This document shows positions 26,034 to 34,318 of a DNA stretch of 64,000 nucleotides, piece by piece; position 1 is the stretch's first letter, and the number at the start of each line of letters is the position of its first letter. Where the stretch lies: assembly GCF_011806565.1 (NCBI RefSeq), contig NZ_JAATOP010000002.1, positions 186,001-250,000 on the forward strand. Direction: 5' to 3'. The stretch comes from Marivivens donghaensis (lineage in GTDB: Bacteria; Pseudomonadota; Alphaproteobacteria; Rhodobacterales; Rhodobacteraceae). Below the pieces are notes generated by a model that had not been told where the DNA came from, did no database searches, and was given only the letters and a program-made list of their open reading frames with translations. A program made the position numbers and the translations under genes.

Positions 26034-27366
26034 GGGTCAGCCCCTCGACCAGAAGCGACGGGATCACGCGGCTGAGGTAGGTGCGCGCATCGTTTGCAGG
26101 TGTGATCTTCTTGAGCATGTCGATCAGATTGCCCGCAACGGTCACCTCGTTGACCGGATAGGCGATCTCTCCGTTTTCGATCCAGAAGCCCGACGCGCCG
26201 CGCGAATAGTCGCCCGTGTTCGGGTTGATGGTCGCGCCGATGAACGAGTTGATGAGGAAGCCTGTGCCGATCTCTTTCATCAGATCTTCGCGGGACTTGG
26301 TGCCTTGGGTCAGTTCGAGGTTCGTCACGCTCGGCGACGGCGGGGCGGATGTGCCGCGCGCAGCGGAGCCGGTGCTTTCGAGTCCGAGTTTCCGCGCATT
26401 CGCGAGGTCGAGGGTCCAGTTCTGGAGAACACCGTTTTCGACGATGGCACGCTTGCGGGTCGGCAGACCTTCGGCGTCGAACATCTTGGAGCCGGAAATC
26501 CGCGCGCGATGCGGGTTTTCGATCAGCGAAATCCCGTCGGGCAGCACCTGCTGGTCCATCAGCTGGCGCGCCCAAGACGAGCCGCGAGCGATCATCGCGC
26601 CGTTGGTGGCGGACAGCAGGTGGCCGATCAGGGTCGAGGACACGCGCTCGTCGATGATGACAGGGTAGGCGCCCGTTTTGACACGGCGCGGGTTCAGCGC
26701 GGCAACGGCACGTTCGCCAGCGGTGCGGCCGATATCCTCGGCACTGCGCAGATCGATGCGGAAGATGCGCCCATCGCCGTCCGCGTCGCGCTCCATCTTG
26801 CCGCCCTTGCCGGCAAGCGCCACGCAGGACATGCCGATATCGCTGCGGCGATAGCCACCCGAGAAACCGTTGGTCGCGGCAAGGTGCAGCGCGCGGTTGC
26901 TGTATCCGGCGGAGGCAGAAATGACCTGCTCGACACCGGCGACCGAAAGGCCGGCGGCTTCAGCGCGTTGGGCCATATCTTGTAGTTCGGCGGGTGCGGG
27001 CTCTTCGGACGGGTCGAAGAGTTCGAGTGCGGCACTGTCAATCTCTGTCGCGAGCTGCGCTGGGTCGGCGAGGCCGCAGTACGGATCTTCGGGCGCGAGG
27101 CGGGCCATCTGGACGGCACGCTCAGCCACGGTTTTCAGCGCATCGCTGCGCGTGTCTGAGGTGGACACACAAGCCTGACGATTGCCGACAAAGACGCGCA
27201 CGCCGATATCGACGCCTTCGGACCGTTCGGCGTTTTCGAGCGCACCTGCGCGGACGTCGATTGTCATGGAGGTGCCGTCAACGGCGAGCGCATCAGCAGC
27301 GTCGGCGCCGGACTGGCGGGCGTAGTCGAGAAGTTCGTGGGTCAGGTCGGCCAGAGTGCGTGTCAT
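26020..27366 (-). CDS. pmbA: TldD/PmbA metalloprotease family protein PmbA (TldE)
   Basis: A 448-residue subunit of the TldD/TldE protease, which trims leaders from modified peptides and clears misfolded or DNA-gyrase-poison peptides. It has the RAGALENAERSEGVDIGVRVFVGNRQACVSTSD N-domain typical of PmbA, and the C-terminal TNLELTQGTKSREDLMKEIGTGFLINSFIGATINPNTGDYSRGASGFWIENGEI stretch. It lacks the HExxxH zinc motif, as expected for the TldE partner. tldD is not in the window. It is coupled to the phosphatase gene downstream. Confidence 0.93.
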   Translation of the reverse strand: MTRTLADLTHELLDYARQSGADAADALAVDGTSMTIDVRAGALENAERSEGVDIGVRVFVGNRQACVSTSDTRSDALKTVAERAVQMARLAPEDPYCGLADPAQLATEIDSAALELFDPSEEPAPAELQDMAQRAEAAGLSVAGVEQVISASAGYSNRALHLAATNGFSGGYRRSDIGMSCVALAGKGGKMERDADGDGRIFRIDLRSAEDIGRTAGERAVAALNPRRVKTGAYPVIIDERVSSTLIGHLLSATNGAMIARGSSWARQLMDQQVLPDGISLIENPHRARISGSKMFDAEGLPTRKRAIVENGVLQNWTLDLANARKLGLESTGSAARGTSAPPSPSVTNLELTQGTKSREDLMKEIGTGFLINSFIGATINPNTGDYSRGASGFWIENGEIAYPVNEVTVAGNLIDMLKKITPANDARTYLSRVIPSLLVEGLTLAGE

Positions 27367-27426
27367 GCAAGATCCTTTCGGTCCTGCATGAGGTAGCTCT
27401 CCGGCCGACCTATCGCAAGTGTTCGA

Positions 27427-28983
27427 TCAGAACGGCATACCGTTCAGGGTGAAGCCTTCCGGCGTCAGCTCGACATCACCGACGAAGCGGTCGTCGATAC
27501 CATCCTGCGGTTCCTGACGGAGGAACGCGCCCAGCATCATACCTGCATTCGGCGGGACCATGCCGGTGCTTTCGAGGCGGGACAGCAGTTGGTTGATGTT
27601 GGCGACGACGACCTGAGCGGTACCGGTCACGCTGAACGGCATACCCGTCATCGGGTCCATCATCTCGGTGAACTCGAAATCGCCTTCGGCCGTTGCCATC
27701 GCGCCGAGCAGACCGAGGTCGAGCGAATTGACGGACACGCTTTGCACAGTGACGGGCGTATCTTCGAGGCCCATCATCGTTTCGATGTCCAGCAGGTCCT
27801 GCATCACGGTCATCTCGCCGCTGATGTCGACGACGAGGTGGTTTTCGCCCTCGGTCACGTCAAAGCCCATCAGCATGTCCTGCGGCTCGAACGAGGTGAT
27901 CGCGTAGGACGGAATATCGATGGCAATCGAGAATTCCTGCGGATCTTCGGCTGCCATGAGCGGAGAGGCCATTTTCACCGTCGACGGCTCCGACGTCAGC
28001 GAAACATCGAACGGCATACCGTTCATATCGCCCGCAATGTTGGCGGTCGAAGCGCCATAGCCGATGTCCAGGGAGAGGCCTTTTTCGCCGATGCCAAAGC
28101 TGGAGGTGCTGTTTTCGATTTCAGCGTCGACTTGGAAGCTTGCCGAAGAAGCCTCGGAGTACTCAGTTGCCTCCGAAGTGAATGTCATCGATTGCGACGT
28201 GGTGGCCTTTTCGGAAGTGCTTGTCATGTCGACCGAAAGGCCCGCGCGGATCGACGCTGCAACGTTCATCAGGTCCAGCGGCTGACGCGGAAGCTGGACG
28301 ATGTAGTCGATTGTCGTGTTCTCGTTCGATGTGTAAGCGGTCTGATCAGCACCGCCACCGGTTTGCTGGGACGTCGTTTCAAGCATAGCGGCTGTGGAGC
28401 TGCCGTTCTGGATGATCATGTCACCGAGCGATACCGTAGTGGTCTGCGAGCCGTCGGTCATGATGATGTGATAGGTCGAAACGATGTCCGCGACGTCTTC
28501 GCCCATCGAATCCAGTGCGGCCATGTCGGACATATCCGACATCGCTTCGATGCTGTCATAGGTGCGCTCGATCTGCATCTGATCGGGGTCGCCGGTGACG
28601 TGTTCGCTCAGGTTGGACATGCTCATGGTGAAGGGCGTAACCAGATCGTTCGCGCCGTCTTCGGGCGGAGTGATAACGAGTTGGCCGTCCATCGTTTCGC
28701 CATAGACAACATCGAGCTCACCATCGGCTTCGGTGATGGTCATGGACGGAACGGTCATTGTGAACGCACCGAAGTCCATCGGCAGGGTCATCACGAGATT
28801 GAGGTTCTCGACCGTGGTGACATCGCCGTCCGCGCTAACGTCCGAGGTGACTTCGAAACCGGAGGCATTCGCGACTTCGGTGATCATGTTCAGGTAATCG
28901 TCTGCGGTGACGTCTGCGAGCGCGGGTACGGGAACAACTGCCGCGACCAGCGCGAGGCTGCGGGGGGAAAGTTTGTTAAACAC
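27427..28983 (-). CDS. DUF2125 protein, paralogue A
   Basis: A 518-residue exported protein. The start is GTG at 28983 with GAAAGG upstream, and the signal peptide ends ALA (VPVPALA). The mature part is acidic, strikingly rich in Met, Ser and Thr, and made of beta-strand-like repeats, with no cysteines or enzyme motifs. It shares its C-terminal pattern (GAFLRQ...ELTPEGFTLNG) with the next gene upstream, so the two are tandem paralogues. Location is periplasm or outer membrane. Function is unknown. Confidence 0.85.
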   Translation of the reverse strand: MFNKLSPRSLALVAAVVPVPALADVTADDYLNMITEVANASGFEVTSDVSADGDVTTVENLNLVMTLPMDFGAFTMTVPSMTITEADGELDVVYGETMDGQLVITPPEDGANDLVTPFTMSMSNLSEHVTGDPDQMQIERTYDSIEAMSDMSDMAALDSMGEDVADIVSTYHIIMTDGSQTTTVSLGDMIIQNGSSTAAMLETTSQQTGGGADQTAYTSNENTTIDYIVQLPRQPLDLMNVAASIRAGLSVDMTSTSEKATTSQSMTFTSEATEYSEASSASFQVDAEIENSTSSFGIGEKGLSLDIGYGASTANIAGDMNGMPFDVSLTSEPSTVKMASPLMAAEDPQEFSIAIDIPSYAITSFEPQDMLMGFDVTEGENHLVVDISGEMTVMQDLLDIETMMGLEDTPVTVQSVSVNSLDLGLLGAMATAEGDFEFTEMMDPMTGMPFSVTGTAQVVVANINQLLSRLESTGMVPPNAGMMLGAFLRQEPQDGIDDRFVGDVELTPEGFTLNGMPF

Positions 28984-29036
28984 AATAGACCTTTCAAGTC
29001 AGGATTGTGCCCCGCGAGAAGGCGGGGCTCTAGAAA

Positions 29037-30545
29037 TTATTTAATGCGTTGGCCGTTCAGGGCCACTTCGCCAGCTTCATTTATCTCGAGAGTTGTTTCA
29101 AGCTGGTCGTCCCCCGTGGCGCGGGTGAACATACCCATCATCATGCGGGCACCCATCAGTTCGTCCTCGATCGGCAGGCCCATGGTCTGGAGCGTATCCA
29201 ACAGTGCGTTGATGCCGGTGCCGCGCAGCGAAGCGGAACCCTCGGGGCGCGGCATACCGTCGAACGACTCCATATCGGAGTAGTCGAAGGTCATCGCGCC
29301 TTCGCCGACGATCTTCGCGCCGACGGCTTCGATGTTGAGCTTTTCGATGTTCATCTCAGTCACCTGACCCGTTTCCTCGGCCATGCCCATCATGATGTCG
29401 AAGGCGCTGGGCATCAGGATCATACCGCTGGTGCCGAATTGCAGGGTGACGGGGTCATGAGGCAGCATTCCCATCGGGTCGACCATGCTCCATGCGACCT
29501 CGCCGGTATTGATCTGTTCGAGGTCGATATCGACACTGAACGGCACGGCATCGCTCGCTCCGGACATGGAGGGCACAGGCGTTTCGATGCCGAAGCCGAT
29601 GGTTTTGGCGGAAAGCTCTATGGGAAGCGGGACATCGACGATCTGCGCCATCACCGCCAAGTCGCTGGCGTTCATAGTCATGCTGATGCGCTCTGTGCTG
29701 CCAGCCATACCGAAGTCGAACGCGCCAAGCTCGCCTGACATCATGCCAGTGTCGCCGTAGTCGTCCCATTGCACGATCATTGCCGTGTGGTTCAGGCTGT
29801 AGTTCGCGGCAAAGGTCAGGCCATCCACCGAATAGGGATCGAAGTTCGGGTCTTCCATGACGGTCATGTCAGTCGGCAGTGTGGCCGAACCGTTCATCCG
29901 TGTGCCGTCCGACTGCAAGCTGAAGTCGACCATCGAGTAGCCGCTGTCATAACCGAAAACGAGGTCCACGCCGCCGAAGCCGAAGTCATAGGTCCAGTCT
30001 GTGACTTCGCCGCGCGGGTTGGTGCTGTAGCTACTCGTCAGGTCGCGCATATTGAGATTGAAGTCCGCGTCGCCTTCCTCGCCGCGGTCCATCATCTCCA
30101 GAAGCGTGAGGTTATAGCTGGCTGCCTCGTAGGAAAAATTGATGAGGTCGGGATCACCGCTCGCGGTCATATTCAGGCCGCTCGTCGTTGCGCCAAGCAG
30201 CGCATAGTCCATGTCGGGATCGGTCGAATTGCCGAAGTACACGGTCGACTCCGGTGACATGTCGATGCGCACCGTTCCGTCACCCTGCTCGACGAACTCC
30301 ATATAGGGGTAGTGCGTCTGGATCAGAATGTCGCCGTCATCATAGGTGATATCTAGGTCGACGACATATACCTGACCGCCGCCGTCGGTGACGCTGGTGA
30401 CGCCGAATTGCAGTTCGGGGAGGTCGTCGAAATTGGATTGGAAGGCTTGCCAGACCTGATCGGCGGTCACATCGGCGCTTACACCGGTCGCCGTCAGTAG
30501 AGCTGCGGTTGCGACGGTTGCGCGGAAATTCCAAGTCGTTTTCAT
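29037..30545 (-). CDS. DUF2125 protein, paralogue B
   Basis: A 502-residue exported protein with signal peptide ending GVSADVTA, acidic and Met-rich like paralogue A. It ends MFTRATGDDQLETTLEINEAGEVALNGQ, which aligns with the end of A. ATG 30545 has GAAAGGA upstream. It is first in the pair, 53 bases ahead of A. The DUF2125 family is typical of Rhodobacterales and has no settled role. A part in envelope assembly is a guess. Confidence 0.85.
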   Translation of the reverse strand: MKTTWNFRATVATAALLTATGVSADVTADQVWQAFQSNFDDLPELQFGVTSVTDGGGQVYVVDLDITYDDGDILIQTHYPYMEFVEQGDGTVRIDMSPESTVYFGNSTDPDMDYALLGATTSGLNMTASGDPDLINFSYEAASYNLTLLEMMDRGEEGDADFNLNMRDLTSSYSTNPRGEVTDWTYDFGFGGVDLVFGYDSGYSMVDFSLQSDGTRMNGSATLPTDMTVMEDPNFDPYSVDGLTFAANYSLNHTAMIVQWDDYGDTGMMSGELGAFDFGMAGSTERISMTMNASDLAVMAQIVDVPLPIELSAKTIGFGIETPVPSMSGASDAVPFSVDIDLEQINTGEVAWSMVDPMGMLPHDPVTLQFGTSGMILMPSAFDIMMGMAEETGQVTEMNIEKLNIEAVGAKIVGEGAMTFDYSDMESFDGMPRPEGSASLRGTGINALLDTLQTMGLPIEDELMGARMMMGMFTRATGDDQLETTLEINEAGEVALNGQRIK

Positions 30546-30668
30546 GGTCTGTCCTTTCAGGTAACGCTACGGAAAGGTTCGGTCCGACGCCTTCTTCGGT
30601 CAAGGTGAGGAAATCATCCATTCGGATATATATTGAACTTTAAAACCAAGATGATGCGGAATTGTGAA

Positions 30669-31418
30669 ATGGATCTGAACGGAAAAGTTGTTGTCATTAC
30701 AGGGGCTAGTCGCGGTATTGGCGAGGCTGCCGCCCGCGCGTTCGTCGCCGCCGGTGCCAAGGTCGCCCTGCTGGCGCGTAGCGAGGACCGCATCGCCGAT
30801 CTGGCTGGCGAGCTGGGCGAGAACTCTCTCGCGATCCCCTGCGATGTTTCCCGCTTCTGGGAAGTGCAGGAGGCGATTGCCGCTACTGTCGAACGCTGGG
30901 GGACGGTCGATATCCTCATCAACAACGCTGGCATGATCGAACCGATGGCCCGCCTTGAGGAGACCGACCCCGAAGACTGGGGCCGCGCGATCGATGTAAA
31001 CCTCAAGGGCGTCTACAATGGCACTCGCGTCGTGCTGCCGCTGATGGTCGCTGCGGGGGACGGAACGATCATCAACATCTCTTCCGGCGCTGCGCACAAC
31101 GCCTACGAACACTGGTCGGCCTACTGCACCTCGAAAGCGGGCGTCTACATGATTACCCGCCAAGTGCATCTGGAAAACGGCGCGCAAGGCGTCCGCTCGC
31201 TGGGCCTGTCGCCGGGAACGGTCGCGACGCAGATGCAGAAAGAGATTAAAGCGTCGGGCCGTGGCCGCGTGGCTGAGCTGGAGTGGAGCGACCACATTCC
31301 GCCGGAATGGCCCGCAAAGGCGCTGCTATGGATGTGCGGCTCGGAAGCTGACGCCTACCTAGGTCAGGATGTCAGCCTGCGCGAAGACAGCATCCGCAAA
31401 GCCATCGGTGTTGCATGA
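30669..31418 (+). CDS. SDR family oxidoreductase
   Basis: A 249-residue Rossmann-fold dehydrogenase. The cofactor motif is VVITGASRGIGEAAA, followed by CDVSRF, the structural INNAGMIEP, Ser in IINISSGAAH and the catalytic AYCTSKAG (YxxxK). The cofactor cannot be settled, although the Arg after Ser in the glycine motif fits NADPH. ATG 30669 begins MDLNGKVV. No clear ribosome site is present. Coupled by ATGA overlap to the crotonase-fold gene, which suggests a shared acyl-CoA or ketoacid pathway. Confidence 0.9.
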   Translation: MDLNGKVVVITGASRGIGEAAARAFVAAGAKVALLARSEDRIADLAGELGENSLAIPCDVSRFWEVQEAIAATVERWGTVDILINNAGMIEPMARLEETDPEDWGRAIDVNLKGVYNGTRVVLPLMVAAGDGTIINISSGAAHNAYEHWSAYCTSKAGVYMITRQVHLENGAQGVRSLGLSPGTVATQMQKEIKASGRGRVAELEWSDHIPPEWPAKALLWMCGSEADAYLGQDVSLREDSIRKAIGVA

Positions 31419-32020
31419 TCAGGCTCGACAAGGACGACGATCTCTGGATCGTCACGATTGACCGGCCGGAAAAAGCGAACTCGCTGACGGCCGATATGCT
31501 GTCCCGTTTGATCGAAATCGCAAAGGACGCCAGCGCGGCGAAGGTGCTGGTCATCACCGGCAACGGCAAGGTTTTCAGCGCCGGTGCGGACCTCGACGAA
31601 GCGCGCGCCGGTCTGGCGACCAGTCCGTTGTGGGAAGAGCTATCGGGCACCATCGCGACGCTGCCGTGTCTGACTGTTGCGGCCCTCAACGGCACACTGG
31701 CAGGTGGTGCCTTCGGTATGGCGCTGGCGTGCGACCTACGGATTTCGGTTTCGACGGCAAGGTTCTTCTATCCCGTGATGAAGCTCGGGTTTCTGCCGCA
31801 GCCGTCCGATCCCGTGCGGATGTCGCAGCTGATCGGTCCCTCGCGGGCCAAGATGATCCTGATGGGCGGGCAGAAGATCACTGCCGACGAAGCTCTGAGC
31901 TACGGGCTGGTGGACCGGCTAGTGGACGACGATCTGATGTCCGCAGTGCGGGAAATCGCTGCGGACGCCCTCGGCGCTTCGCCCGACCATATCGCAGGCA
32001 TCAAAGCTCTGATCCGCTAG
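31415..32020 (+). CDS. short crotonase-fold protein lacking the hydratase glutamates
   Basis: A 201-residue protein of the enoyl-CoA hydratase/isomerase superfamily, shorter than the usual 255-270. The CoA-binding SAGADLDEARAG and oxyanion-hole AALNGTLAGGAFGMALACDLRIS are present. In true hydratases the first Glu lies in GGGCELAMMCD; here the residue is Gly. The second Glu (PE) aligns with Val in YPVMKLG. It therefore probably does not hydrate enoyl-CoA by the usual mechanism. It could be an isomerase, hydrolase or non-catalytic relative. ATGA overlap with the SDR. Confidence 0.85.
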   Translation: MIRLDKDDDLWIVTIDRPEKANSLTADMLSRLIEIAKDASAAKVLVITGNGKVFSAGADLDEARAGLATSPLWEELSGTIATLPCLTVAALNGTLAGGAFGMALACDLRISVSTARFFYPVMKLGFLPQPSDPVRMSQLIGPSRAKMILMGGQKITADEALSYGLVDRLVDDDLMSAVREIAADALGASPDHIAGIKALIR

Positions 32021-32304
32021 CGCCTTTTCGGAACGCGAGAGATAAACGACGGTGGGCGTTTCGCGACCCAGTTCGCGAATTTAGCAAGGCGCGGATGGCT
32101 GCGCAGTGCCTCGGGCGTGTTGTAGTTCCGTGCAAGCTCGGCCTCTGACAGTGTTGCGTGGATTTCTTTGTGGCAGATGTGGTGGAGCAACACGGTCGGC
32201 CCGTTCTTTCCACCTTTGAGCTTCGGGATCAGGTGATGAAGGCTCTGCGGCACATCGGGTGGAATAGGGCGCCCGCAAAGCGCGCAGGTTGGATCGTCTG
32301 ACAT
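32017..32304 (-). CDS. HNH endonuclease-like protein
   Basis: A 95-residue stand-alone HNH domain. Zinc ligands CxxC (CALCGRP) and the HNH core SLHHLIPKLKGGKNGPTVLLHHICHKEIHATL are visible. Such small roseobacter proteins occur widely as single genes without mobile partners, and their DNA role is unknown. It overlaps the end of the crotonase gene by four bases and is divergent from the flavoprotein gene with a 28-base gap. Confidence 0.9.
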   Translation of the reverse strand: MSDDPTCALCGRPIPPDVPQSLHHLIPKLKGGKNGPTVLLHHICHKEIHATLSEAELARNYNTPEALRSHPRLAKFANWVAKRPPSFISRVPKRR

Positions 32305-32332
32305 CGCGTGATACCGCCTTTCGGGGAAAGAG

Positions 32333-33520
32333 ATGGCACGGAGCAGTCGTTTGGCAAAGGCAGTTGTGATCGGAGCGGGACCCGCAGGGCTGATGGCTGC
32401 CGAAATGCTCGGCGCCGCCGGTCATGGCGTCTTGGTCGCCGACCAGATGCCGTCGCCCGCGCGCAAGTTCCTGATGGCGGGCAAGAGCGGGCTGAACATC
32501 ACGAATGCGGGCGACGGGTTTGCGGCGGCGTTCGGTGATATGCCCGAAGCGTTGAAAGCCGCGCTGGACGATTTTGCAGCGAAGGCTGTGACCGACTGGG
32601 TCGAGGGGCTGGGGCAAGAGACCTTCATCGGCTCTACCGGCCGTGTGTTTCCGACGGTGATGAAAGCATCTCCGCTGCTGCGCGCTTGGCTGGCGCGGCT
32701 GGGTGACTACGGTGTCGAACTGAAAACCCGATGGCGCTGGACGGGTTTTGCGGATGATGCCGTGTTGTTTGAAACGCCTGACGGCACTATCGAAGTCACT
32801 GCCGACGTCATCGTCCTCGCGATGGGCGGGGCGAGTTGGAAGCGGCTCGGCTCGGACGGCGAGTGGGCGAGAGCCTTTGCGAGCGACTGTGCGCCTTTCC
32901 AACCTGCGAATATGGGGTTCATTGTGGATTGGTCCGATCACATGACGCCGTTCTTCGGGCAGCCTGTGAAAGGCTGCGGCTTGACTGTTGAGGGTCGGAC
33001 GACTCGCGGCGAGTTCGTCATTTCCGAGCGCGGTATCGAGGGCGGCGGTATTTACACGGTTTCCCGCCAGATGCGGGAGGGCGCGACGCTTTACATTGAT
33101 CTGCTGCCGGATCAGACAATTGGTGACGTCCGCGCCAAGTTTGCCAAGCGCGGCAAAGCCAGCCTGACCAATCACTTGCGGAAGGCGCTGAAACTCGACG
33201 GTGTCAAAATCGCTCTGCTGAACGAATTCGGGCGCCCGTTTCCCGATGACTTGGCGTCTCTGCTCAAGGCTCTGCCCATCAAGCACATTGGCCCGCGTCC
33301 GATAGACGAGGCGATCTCCGTCGCTGGCGGATTGCGTTTCGATGTTCTTACCGATGATCTGATGCTTCGAAGTGCGACCGGTGTTTTCGCGGCGGGCGAG
33401 ATGCTCGACTGGGAAGCACCGACAGGCGGCTACCTTCTGACAGCCTGCCTCGCGACGGGGCGCAAGGCGGGCCTCGCCGCTGCCGACTATGCCGCCCGCT
33501 TGAAGCAGGGAGGCGTGTAG
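32333..33520 (+). CDS. TIGR03862-type flavoprotein (HI0933-like)
   Basis: A 395-residue FAD-binding protein with the dinucleotide motif VIGAGPAGLMAAEMLGAAGHGVLVAD, then KFLMAGKSGLNITNA, VLAMGGASWKRLGSDG, and the C-terminal GVFAAGEMLDWEAPTGGYLLTACLATGRKAG. This is the HI0933/YhiN family of NAD(P)/FAD-dependent oxidoreductases. Reaction unknown. Its end overlaps the convergent sulfotransferase gene by 34 bases. Confidence 0.92.
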   Translation: MARSSRLAKAVVIGAGPAGLMAAEMLGAAGHGVLVADQMPSPARKFLMAGKSGLNITNAGDGFAAAFGDMPEALKAALDDFAAKAVTDWVEGLGQETFIGSTGRVFPTVMKASPLLRAWLARLGDYGVELKTRWRWTGFADDAVLFETPDGTIEVTADVIVLAMGGASWKRLGSDGEWARAFASDCAPFQPANMGFIVDWSDHMTPFFGQPVKGCGLTVEGRTTRGEFVISERGIEGGGIYTVSRQMREGATLYIDLLPDQTIGDVRAKFAKRGKASLTNHLRKALKLDGVKIALLNEFGRPFPDDLASLLKALPIKHIGPRPIDEAISVAGGLRFDVLTDDLMLRSATGVFAAGEMLDWEAPTGGYLLTACLATGRKAGLAAADYAARLKQGGV

Positions 33521-34158
33521 CCGAATTTCGCGATGTCGTCCGCGTAGCGTTCCGAGATGATCTTGCGGGCAGCGCGGGTCATGACGCCAGGTGTCACCCT
33601 TGTAATGTCATCCATCGCGGGAAGGTTCGCAGGCGGCAAATCGCTTTCGACAAAAATGCGGGTAATCTCGCTCTGCGCATCTTCGGCTTTTATCACATGG
33701 CGCACCTTGCCGCCGGTCCAGTTGTCGATGGCCCAAGTCCCACACCGCCGCCAACGGGCATGAGGGGCACCTCCACCGCCGCGCCCTTCGGGCAGTGTGC
33801 CGTTCAGCCAAGTGACGAAATGCGGCGGGGCTAGACCTGCGGACTGGCGAAACCGCCACAGCCGATCCGTCCTTTTAATCCGTTCATAAAGCGCCGGAAG
33901 CCGTGTGAACGGATCGCGAATGCAGGTAATACTGACGTATTCGTCGTAGGGCAGTCCTTTCATCTCCATCGTCTGGGCGACTTCGGCGGGCGGCATGTAG
34001 GTGTAGAACGGATTGCGCGGCGTGCGCAGGTGATACGGCTGGACGACCTCGTCCTGCATAAAGGCCAGTGCATTGCGGATCCGCGACGATCCGGTCAGCG
34101 GGTTGTTGTAGAGGATGAACTTAAACCTATGAGAAATGATCATTACCTGTCCGCACAT
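33487..34158 (-). CDS. sulfotransferase-family protein
   Basis: About 223 residues. The start region FILYNNPLTGSSRIRNALAFM resembles the 5'-phosphosulfate loop of carbohydrate sulfotransferases, and TCIRDPFTRLPALYERI matches the 3'-phosphate site (RDPxxR). It should move sulfate from PAPS to a carbohydrate or similar acceptor. Possible starts are GTG 34173, ATG 34158 (AGGGA just upstream) and ATG 34143. It lies divergent from the exopolysaccharide genes, so a role in sulfating that polymer is plausible but unproven. Confidence 0.75.
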   Translation of the reverse strand: MCGQVMIISHRFKFILYNNPLTGSSRIRNALAFMQDEVVQPYHLRTPRNPFYTYMPPAEVAQTMEMKGLPYDEYVSITCIRDPFTRLPALYERIKRTDRLWRFRQSAGLAPPHFVTWLNGTLPEGRGGGGAPHARWRRCGTWAIDNWTGGKVRHVIKAEDAQSEITRIFVESDLPPANLPAMDDITRVTPGVMTRAARKIISERYADDIAKFGYTPPCFKRAA

Positions 34159-34318
34159 TTTGTCCCTGTGCACGGCAAGCTACGATTGAAAGCTTAAAAA
34201 AGCACAAATCCGCCGATGCGAACTTGCAACCTTTCGATGTCATCTGCGCCTTTGGTTTTGAAATGTGACAGCATTGGCTCTAGAAGGATGCTGAACTAGT
34301 GAAAAGGCGCCGATTTCG

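Noticed and set aside
27589-29283. A 564-residue open frame opposite the DUF2125 paralogues
   Set aside because: The sense frames have signal peptides and ribosome sites; the antisense translation is His/Arg/Asp-rich noise.
32017-32304. HNH gene as part of a mobile intron or toxin
   Set aside because: No intron structure, secretion domain, immunity gene or transposon ends are present around it.
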